From JBGCDD01 sp045105075 (lineage in GTDB: Bacteria; Pseudomonadota; Alphaproteobacteria; Rhodobacterales; Rhodobacteraceae): DNA of 10,051 bases. Position 1 is the stretch's first letter; the number at the start of each line of letters is the position of its first letter. The stretch spans positions 1 through 10,051 of the forward strand of contig JBGCDD010000173.1 of NCBI GenBank assembly GCA_045105075.1, in the 5' to 3' direction. The notes under the pieces were generated by a model. It saw nothing but the letters and a program-made list of their open reading frames with translations. It was not told the origin of the DNA and did no database searches. Of this stretch, positions 6,001 to 10,051 are shown one piece after another. The position numbers and the translations under genes were made by a program.

Positions 6001-7846
6001 CGCCTTCGTCATCGGAGTCGTTGTTCAGCACAAACCAAGTCGTGGTGCCATTTTCGGACAGGTTGATCGTGTCATCATTCGCATTGGGCGCGGTTTCGGA
6101 CACAAGGCTGACCCAGATGTCACTGCCGATCGCCTCGCCAAAGAAGTCGCGGCTGGTGTAATCGCCCTCAAGGAACACAGTCGTGCCGGGCTGTCCGTCG
6201 CCATTGGTGTCCACCCCCAGCCGCGTCTGGCCCGTTTCGTGGGTGATCAACAGGCTGTTGAAACTGATGCCTTCCACAACAATCCGGTCCAGCGTGGTGA
6301 AATCGGTGATCACGTCTTGGCTCAGATCAAAAATCGTGCCCCGGAACTGGTCGGCGCCGGTGCCGCCGGTCATCCGATCCACCCCAAAGCCCGGGCGCAG
6401 CACGTCGTCGCCTGCATCGCCCATCAGCACATCGTTACTGACGCCACCGCCCGCTTCCAGCAGGTCATTGCCGTCACCGCCGCTCAGGGTGTCGGCACCA
6501 TCGCCGCCCAAAAGGATGTCATCACCGCCGCCGCCATTCAAGATGTCGTCGTCGCCCTCACCTTCCAGCAAGTCATTGTTATCTTGTCCAAACAGCTCGT
6601 CGCGCCCGGACCCGCCATAGAGTTCGTCATTGCCGGTGCCGCCAAAAATCTCGTCATCACCCGCGCCACCAAACAGAAAGTCATTGCCACCAAGACCCGA
6701 TAGCAGATCATTGCCGCCCAACCCAAACAGCCCATCCTCAAGATTGGTGCCCTGGCGGGTGTCATCCAGATTGGTACCGCTGTCGGAATTCTCAAACAGG
6801 TCGAACTTGGCAGGATCAAACAGGCCAAAATAGGCTGAAATCAAATCGTTCTGAAGGGTCGCAAAATCAGTGCGGATCAGGTCGATATTGCTCAGAACAC
6901 TGGTTTCAAGCGCCTCAATCTGGTCTTTGACGGCATTGAACGGCGCCAAAAGCTGATTGGCGAGCAGAGAAAACGGATTGGCGATGTTAATACCAAACGC
7001 GTCCAGAACATCGTCAACGACGCCGGCAACAAAGTTCTGAACAATCGCGCCCAAATCGCCGATCTTGGCCGCAATATCACAGATATTAAGCGTGTATTTG
7101 ACGGCATCCGAAAAAAACGTTGCCGGAAACAACGTGATTGAAAAATTCCGGCACAGTTGGTTGTTGATGCCTTGCATCGTGGATGTGATCGGCGCCAGAA
7201 CATCGGTGAACAGCACTGACGCGGCTTCGATATCGCCGACCTCGGGCATCGCGGCCTTGAACGCTGCAATCTTGGTTTCAACGGCGGTCATCGTCGCGTC
7301 AATCCTGCCCAGCACAGCGTCGCGCGTGCCCAGCCACCCGGCGCTTTGTGCGGCATATGCCTCAAACTTTTCGTTCAGCCGGGACGTGGAATACAGCTGT
7401 TTGGTGCCCAAAGCGTCATTCAACAGCGTGGCATCTTCAAGCAGCCTACCGGCCTCGACATCCAGAATATTGATTTGCCCTTCAACCACATCATTGTATT
7501 CGTTTATTTTTTCAATGGCTTGCTGGTGCCAAAACAGACTGTCATCAATTTTGTCCAACCGATCGGCCAGCTTTTTCAAAGTCTCTGCGGCGTTGTCGGT
7601 GGTCTTGGCGATCTCGCGCACAATTGTGCCGATCTTGGGGATCAAACCCAGCGCACGCACGAGGGTGTCGGGAAAATCACCAGCCGTCGCCGCCACATCC
7701 AAAGCCGTCGCAGCGCGCCCGGGCGTTTCAAACGCTTGCTCGAGCCCGGTCATAATATCGCCAAACGTGCCCGACAGGCTGAGCGCCAAGGCAGTGTCTG
7801 ATTTCATCTGTGTTGCTGTGTTGAAAAACTGCGTGGCGGTTGTCAT
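3008..7846 (-). CDS. Giant type I-secreted RTX protein with cadherin-like/VCBS stalk and a unique helical N-terminal domain
   Basis: An acidic protein of 1612 residues. Residues 1 to about 350 are unlike the rest: helix-rich with coiled-coil character, two cysteines (C232, C256), hydrophobic stretches near 265-310 and no Sec signal peptide. Residues 372-501 form an RTX block of about 14 GGxGxDxLx nonapeptides, followed by a linker with DVITDF. A chain of beta-sandwich domains follows: cadherin-like with NANDDTINLSENG (about 585-695), a CADG/He_PIG-type domain with LPSWLSVDG and LVGTPSAADAG (695-800), cadherin-like with SVLANDTDPD (803-920) and SLLANDSDAD (920-1037), a VCBS-like domain (1040-1140), another with TTEDAPLDLD (1142-1248), and a VCBS repeat with GTFGVLSVAADGTYRY (1250-1360). 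A second RTX block of about 15 repeats spans 1363-1540. The last 70 residues resemble C-terminal type I secretion regions. RTX repeats fold on calcium outside the cell. The likely role is surface adhesion or an extracellular effector. AGGA 7 bases before the ATG supports the start. No exporter genes are in the window. Confidence 0.9.
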   Translation of the reverse strand: MTTATQFFNTATQMKSDTALALSLSGTFGDIMTGLEQAFETPGRAATALDVAATAGDFPDTLVRALGLIPKIGTIVREIAKTTDNAAETLKKLADRLDKIDDSLFWHQQAIEKINEYNDVVEGQINILDVEAGRLLEDATLLNDALGTKQLYSTSRLNEKFEAYAAQSAGWLGTRDAVLGRIDATMTAVETKIAAFKAAMPEVGDIEAASVLFTDVLAPITSTMQGINNQLCRNFSITLFPATFFSDAVKYTLNICDIAAKIGDLGAIVQNFVAGVVDDVLDAFGINIANPFSLLANQLLAPFNAVKDQIEALETSVLSNIDLIRTDFATLQNDLISAYFGLFDPAKFDLFENSDSGTNLDDTRQGTNLEDGLFGLGGNDLLSGLGGNDFLFGGAGDDEIFGGTGNDELYGGSGRDELFGQDNNDLLEGEGDDDILNGGGGDDILLGGDGADTLSGGDGNDLLEAGGGVSNDVLMGDAGDDVLRPGFGVDRMTGGTGADQFRGTIFDLSQDVITDFTTLDRIVVEGISFNSLLITHETGQTRLGVDTNGDGQPGTTVFLEGDYTSRDFFGEAIGSDIWVSLVSETAPNANDDTINLSENGTTTWFVLNNDSDDEGDELVITAVNGQAANIGQTVFGQYGQLKLFDDGGLVYEADQADRLQVGVVVNDTFTYTISDGTPASTSTATIRFNITGVNDAPELQTTQPPDQFVVFGEAFSLYVGQINGVFSDVDNNVFASIDNNRLSYSATLADGSPLPSWLSVDGANLVGTPSAADAGLIEVTLMATDPHGATAERDIFINVGGPVNSKPTPMDDSGVGFTIDEDSPFFFTASVLANDTDPDLFEAAEVIRINGERVRLLDGGVDLPSGGVVGLDRNGVLVYGQDEQFQGLSEGETATDTFSYHIRDSRGATQNADVTITITGVNDGPVAEDDAGAGFVGTEAFDFITASLLANDSDADTNDTFSITQLDGRDAVVNAQIVLDSGALVTLLADGRLHYDPNGAFDALASGEIATETIDYEITDGFGASDTASVSIRVDGLDTDQITAPVIDGDLSAKMRDRRAELTGEVSLLRGDGQRFETFEAKTTTTEDGTFRLDSEGTWTFQADPTAVLGLQVGESRVVSYGVAAADGSATDTVEITINGSNQAPGTTGRIRVGTTEDAPLDLDVSSLGFDPDATDTALTFSINRVIGDLDVTRIDDTTFRIVSNDALNALGDGQTATARVLFDVTDAAGVTTLASSGAGQVFVTITGANDAPIAQNAVRLVTDGQQITGSFAPLISDIDSGDAVGVVLGGDITAFDTDLRGTFGVLSVAADGTYRYVADDPDLALFTGESGTDTFTYQVADQLGLSTTATLSFDVTGTGREITGSASDDTLTGGIRDDLIDGRAGSDTLIGRGGNDILLGRDGDDLLIGGTGGDQFSGGGGSDTVSYADAAGPVHVDPNKAASNQGEAAGDTYKSIENVIGSGFDDVLRATNGDNILTGRQGDDVLQGRQGDDVLIGSGGHDTLNGGGGNDRLVGGNGRDTYIGGAGADVLVFGPGGTPGEDIILDFADTGSATDDLIDLSAFSLAFGDIAVSVSGNDAVIALGGGASIRLDDYLTAHALSDLQADDFLLS
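3235..3760 (-). repeat. Second RTX nonapeptide repeat block (coding)
   Basis: This encodes residues of about 1363-1538: seven nonapeptides, then a spacer ending in SIENVIGSGFDDVL, then eight more. Two neighbouring units are nearly identical (GRQGDDVLQ, GRQGDDVLI), a sign of recent unit duplication. The block lies just before the C-terminal secretion region, the usual place in type I substrates. Confidence 0.9.
6343..6733 (-). repeat. First RTX nonapeptide repeat block (coding)
   Basis: This encodes residues 372-501 of the giant secreted protein: about 14 copies of the GGxGxDxLx calcium-binding motif, such as GGAGDDEIF, GGTGNDELY and GGGGDDILL. Degenerate units are GQDNNDLLE and PGFGVDRMT. 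The block joins the unusual N-terminal domain to the cadherin-like stalk, rather than sitting at the C-terminus as in most RTX proteins. Confidence 0.9.
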
Positions 7847-7880
7847 TTGGTAATCCTATGCGTGGTGGCGAAAAAATGGA

Positions 7881-7896
7881 TTAACAACAGCCTAAC
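7881..7896. promoter_or_regulatory. Near-consensus CtrA box upstream of the RTX gene
   Basis: TTAA (7881-7884), seven bases, then CTAAC (7892-7896) matches the alphaproteobacterial CtrA consensus TTAA-N7-TTAAC with one mismatch. It ends 34 bases before the RTX start codon on that gene's side, close enough to the likely promoter to activate or repress. One 9-base-effective match can occur by chance. Confidence 0.35.
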
Positions 7897-8013
7897 AGAT
7901 ATCCTCTGAGTTGAGGGCATTTTCACCGTATTTGCCGCCTCTTTTTGAACGGATCGCAAGTTTTGGATCTAAGGGTCGTCAAACGGGTTTCCGGCCTGTG
8001 ATTTCAGCGCGCT

Positions 8014-8637
8014 GTGTTGCGAAAAACATCTGCTCAACCCGCCAGCAGACAAGGGTTTTGGCACGATAGCCCTGGTGGCGCGCCATACCAATCGCTGCTT
8101 GTCGACCGCACGCACCAGCAGCAATCAAATGCGCGCGTCAAAGCTGCGTTGATCGTTGGTATCACCGTCGTTGTTGGCTTTTGTATCGCTCAGTTCACAT
8201 CAAAGACAACAACAACCGAAATTGAGATTAACGCGGCTCCCGAAGCCGTCTGGGCGGTCTTGAACGACACCAAAAGCTATCCCGATTGGAACCCATTTAT
8301 GCGCAGGATCGACGGCGTCTTTGTCGTGGGTGATCAAATCTCGGTGGTCCTCCAACCGGGCGAAATCACGCCGCAAGCCTTCACGCCAACGGTTTTGGTC
8401 GTGTCGAAAAACCGTGAGATCCGCTGGTTGGGACGTTTGGTCATGCCCGGCATTTTCGACGGCGAACTCTATTTCAAACGAGAGGAATCCACAGATGGCA
8501 CGACTTTGTTACGCCGCGGTGAAACATTCTCAGGCATGGTGGTCTATCCGCTGATGGCGTTGATAGGCACAGACGCCCCAAACGGGTTCGAAGCGATGAA
8601 CACCGCGTTGAAAGCAGAAAGTGAAAACCAATCATAG
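8014..8637 (+). CDS. Membrane-anchored SRPBCC (START/polyketide cyclase-like) domain protein
   Basis: As drawn, 207 residues: a polar N-terminus, one hydrophobic helix at about 44-61 (ALIVGITVVVGFCIAQF), then an SRPBCC domain from about 68 to the end. The domain begins with the typical EIEINAAPEAVWAVLNDTKSYPDWNPF, followed by a strand-rich region with FTPTVLVVSKNREIRWLGR. This fold has a deep hydrophobic cavity and binds lipids or other apolar ligands; the ligand is unknown. The helix would place the domain outside the cytoplasmic membrane or tether it there. GTG 8014 is the first possible start (in-frame stop at 7999-8001) but has no good ribosome binding site. TTG 8149 would begin the protein right at the hydrophobic helix, as a signal anchor, and is a real alternative. 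The gene diverges from the RTX gene across 167 bases and converges on the next gene. Confidence 0.75.
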   Translation: MLRKTSAQPASRQGFWHDSPGGAPYQSLLVDRTHQQQSNARVKAALIVGITVVVGFCIAQFTSKTTTTEIEINAAPEAVWAVLNDTKSYPDWNPFMRRIDGVFVVGDQISVVLQPGEITPQAFTPTVLVVSKNREIRWLGRLVMPGIFDGELYFKREESTDGTTLLRRGETFSGMVVYPLMALIGTDAPNGFEAMNTALKAESENQS

Positions 8638-8665
8638 GTTGATCAGCCCAGCGGCATAGACCCCA

Positions 8666-9064
8666 TCACGTCCGCGCAGCAGTTTCGGCGCGCATCATCC
8701 ATTCGCCTTCGACAAGCCGGAAAATGCAGGCCGTCAAAAGCGCCCAAAGCATCGGCTCTTGCGCCCCAAAAATCGCGGCAAAGATGCTGGTGACCGTGCC
8801 TACAATCGTGAATGTGACAACCCTCAGAGGATTGAGCCACAATTGCCGGGCGTGATGCACAAATGTGGCGCCAAAAAGGATCAGCACGGCCCAGACCGAA
8901 CCCGATCCGAGTGCCAGCGAAACAACCAACGACATCGCAGCTGCCAGAATAGCGGTCTCAAGGATCAAATAAACTTCAAATGGCCAGCTGCGCCCTGCTG
9001 CCCGATAAAGCTCGCGCCGGGCCCGCAAACTGAAAACACCAAAGAGTTTTTGATTCAAATGCAT
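8666..9064 (-). CDS. Small hydrophobic membrane protein of unknown function
   Basis: The product has 132 residues. A basic N-terminus (RARRELYRAAGR) is followed by four predicted membrane segments, at about 32-52 (LILETAILAAAMSLVVSLALG), 57-72, 82-98 and 103-115, and a short charged tail (RLVEGEWMMRAETAART). Nothing in it identifies a family I can name. The stop codon lies 28 bases from the end of the convergent SRPBCC gene, and no clear terminator is visible between them. ATG 9064 has only a weak Shine-Dalgarno sequence upstream, so the start is less certain than the gene. Consistent hydrophobic spacing and third-position GC bias favour a real protein over chance. Confidence 0.7.
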   Translation of the reverse strand: MHLNQKLFGVFSLRARRELYRAAGRSWPFEVYLILETAILAAAMSLVVSLALGSGSVWAVLILFGATFVHHARQLWLNPLRVVTFTIVGTVTSIFAAIFGAQEPMLWALLTACIFRLVEGEWMMRAETAART

Positions 9065-9116
9065 CCGTTGTTATCGCCCGTTTCTACATAAAATAACACC
9101 AAACTGGCCCACGCCC

Positions 9117-9141
9117 GGCGCAGCTTTGCCCCTCCTGCGCC
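9117..9141. repeat. Hairpin with 7-bp stem (GGCGCAG / CTGCGCC) between two minus-strand genes
   Basis: Arms at 9117-9123 and 9135-9141 are perfect complements around an 11-base loop. On the minus strand this is downstream of the bactofilin stop and upstream of the membrane protein gene. No T-run follows directly, so it is a weak terminator candidate at best. GGCGCAGC from the left arm recurs at 9219-9226, where it can pair with GCTGCG at 9198-9203. Confidence 0.4.
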
Positions 9142-9244
9142 ACATGTTGGCAAAGTTCACCGACGAAACATCACTGATCCAATGACTTTTGTGCGGCGCT
9201 GCGTGATTATTGTACCTTGGCGCAGCCCTCACACCGCCACTTCG

Positions 9245-9607
9245 CTAGGCTGGTTTCTTGACTTTGCAGTTGGAATTGACCTGCGCGCCGCTTTCGATGC
9301 TTAACGTGGCATAGAGGATCTCTCCGGCAACATTGGCACCGGCGTGAAGCTTTACGTCGCCGCCCAAAATCTGGCCTTCGAACTGGCCTTTGATTGTGAC
9401 ACTGGCGGCATGTATTTCACCGACCACATAGCCACTTGCTTCGATAACCACCGCATCGGCCGTGACTTTACCGTCCACGCGGCCCAGAATTTCGAAGCTG
9501 CCGGGAATGCGAATATCGCCTTTGATTTCGGACCCTGCTGCAAAGTGAGAGCGACCACCAATGGAACCCTGTGCAGGCTGTGATCCGGTTGTGTTGGTCT
9601 GAGACAT
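9245..9607 (-). CDS. Bactofilin family protein (polymerising cytoskeletal protein)
   Basis: A 120-residue bactofilin (DUF583/bactofilin domain). The protein has a short polar N-terminus (about 1-16), a right-handed beta-helix core from about 17 to 112 with regular short hydrophobic repeats (GDIRIPGSFEILGRVDGKV, VVIEASGYVVGEI, VTIKGQFEGQILGG), and a basic C-terminal tail (CKVKKPA). Bactofilins assemble without nucleotide into filaments that organise cell-envelope enzymes, stalks or polar complexes. Length and repeat pattern are normal for the family. In many bacteria the gene sits next to an M23-type peptidase; no such gene is visible here, so it appears to stand alone. The start at ATG 9607 has a GGA about 10 bases upstream and precedes the first beta-helix rung by a plausible linker. 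Confidence is high in the family and low in the specific cellular task. Confidence 0.92.
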   Translation of the reverse strand: MSQTNTTGSQPAQGSIGGRSHFAAGSEIKGDIRIPGSFEILGRVDGKVTADAVVIEASGYVVGEIHAASVTIKGQFEGQILGGDVKLHAGANVAGEILYATLSIESGAQVNSNCKVKKPA

Positions 9608-9633
9608 GTTCTGCGGTCCGTTCTGATCTGGGG

Positions 9634-9658
9634 TTAGGGGCTTTTTGCGTAAGCCTAA
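9634..9658 (-). promoter_or_regulatory. Hairpin in the untranslated leader of the bactofilin gene
   Basis: GGCTT (9639-9643) pairs with AAGCC (9651-9655) around a 7-base loop. TTAG (9634-9637) can extend the pairing to CTAA (9655-9658) with a bulge. It lies 27-51 bases upstream of the bactofilin start. It might influence translation or be the end of an upstream transcript; neither is shown. Confidence 0.25.
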
Positions 9659-9769
9659 ACGTTTCGACGGATAAATTGAAACAACGATGGTGATAATTAA
9701 TCTGGCAAAGTCATAAAAGTTGCGCCGATCCTGTGCTGGAACGGCGTTGATCAGACACTATCCCTGTTT

Positions 9770-10051
9770 TGACCCGCTCCCGGTTTGCCGAAGGCTCGAA
9801 CTCGTGAGTAGGATGGAGCCTCATGACAAAGACAGCAAACAAGTATTCACCGGACGTTCGCGAGCGCGCTGTGGGGAAGGTTTTGGATGGTGAGCCATTG
9901 GAACGCCATGGGTCCGAGTGACAATGGCGCAGGGCCGCATGAAAGCCGTTGGTCCCTTGCCCGGCAGGGCATCACGCAGGGATGTCCCGAGAGGGGCCAT
10001 TGTATCGATTTCGTCGAAGATTGGCTGCGCGCCGCAAACGCTGAACGATTG
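9770..10051 (+). mobile_element. Left end of an IS3-family insertion sequence, cut by the window edge
   Basis: The evidence is the orfA-type coding remnant from 9823. About 53 bases before it, TGACCCGCTCCCGG at 9770 resembles an IS3-type terminal inverted repeat in its TG start and GC-rich content. The exact terminus is a guess, since the right end, which would give the matching repeat and target duplication, is outside the window. The coding part is broken, so the element cannot make an intact OrfA. Confidence 0.6.
9823..10051 (+). pseudogene. IS3-family transposase OrfA, disrupted remnant
   Basis: ATG 9823, preceded by GGAG, opens a 32-codon frame beginning MTKTANKYSPDVRERAV, the characteristic N-terminus of IS3-family OrfA, and stops at TGA 9919-9921. 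Two further pieces of the same protein follow in the other two frames: HESRW (9938-9952, frame +1) and AIVSISSKIGCAPQTLND (9996-10049, frame +2), the second being part of the helix-turn-helix. In intact relatives only about four residues lie between VLD and HESRW and about one between HESRW and AIVS. Here the gaps are 49 and 43 bases, so each holds about 37-40 extra bases. The gene therefore encodes no functional OrfA. The rest of orfA and orfB would lie beyond the right edge. Confidence 0.75.

Noticed and set aside
5936..6703. Plus-strand open frame of about 255 codons opposite the first RTX block
   Set aside because: It is an antisense shadow of the same kind, with low-complexity valine/isoleucine repeats matching the reverse of the RTX nonapeptides.
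3235..6733. CRISPR-like or other non-coding tandem array suggested by recurring short words across this region
   Set aside because: The periodicity is 27 bp in frame with GGxGxDxLx codons and lacks conserved repeats separated by unique spacers; it is protein-coding repetition.
7600..7846. LapA-type N-terminal retention module in the RTX protein (AATAG resembling the TAAG cleavage site)
   Set aside because: The N-terminus is helix-rich rather than the compact beta-type retention module, the tetrapeptide is not exact, and no LapG/LapD-like genes are present.
8643..8840. Minus-strand open frame of 65 codons overlapping the small membrane protein
   Set aside because: It overlaps the longer frame that encodes regular membrane helices, and its own translation is rich in histidine, arginine and cysteine, as shifted frames usually are.

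Overview
The window looks like chromosomal DNA of an alphaproteobacterium, most likely a marine member of the Rhodobacterales (Roseobacter group). This rests on the GC-rich codon use, the LysR/aldehyde dehydrogenase style of catabolic locus, the very large acidic RTX/cadherin-like secreted protein, the solo bactofilin and the type of IS3 transposase remnant. It is an inference from gene content; there is no rRNA or other marker gene in the window.

Region 1 (1-2862) is a small catabolic locus. At the left edge, on the minus strand, is the C-terminal part of a DapA-superfamily lyase whose first half is missing. Head to head with it is a LysR-type regulator (381-1325), followed on the same strand by an NAD(P)-dependent aldehyde dehydrogenase of the succinate-semialdehyde dehydrogenase type (1432-2862). 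TATCAA/TTGATA elements are clustered upstream of the regulator, and a related inverted repeat lies just upstream of the dehydrogenase. This suggests that the regulator controls both its own promoter and the dehydrogenase. The lyase and dehydrogenase may once have formed a pathway yielding a semialdehyde; the substrate cannot be read from the sequence.

Region 2 (3008-7846, minus) is one gene of 1612 codons, about half of the window. It encodes a type I-secreted RTX protein. An unusual helical N-terminal domain of about 350 residues, with two cysteines, is followed by an RTX calcium-binding block, a stalk of six or so cadherin-like/VCBS domains, a second RTX block and a C-terminal secretion region. 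No ABC exporter or membrane fusion protein is encoded nearby. A near-consensus CtrA box lies just upstream of its start.

Region 3 (8014-9607) holds three small genes: a membrane-anchored SRPBCC-fold protein (plus), a hydrophobic four-helix membrane protein (minus) and a bactofilin (minus), the last a polymerising cytoskeletal protein. They do not form an obvious operon.

Region 4 (about 9770 to the right edge) is the left end of an IS3-family insertion sequence. Its orfA is broken into three reading frames by two extra segments of about 40 bases, so the element is dead at least in this gene. No tRNA, rRNA or CRISPR array was seen. All gaps between genes are shorter than 200 bases.
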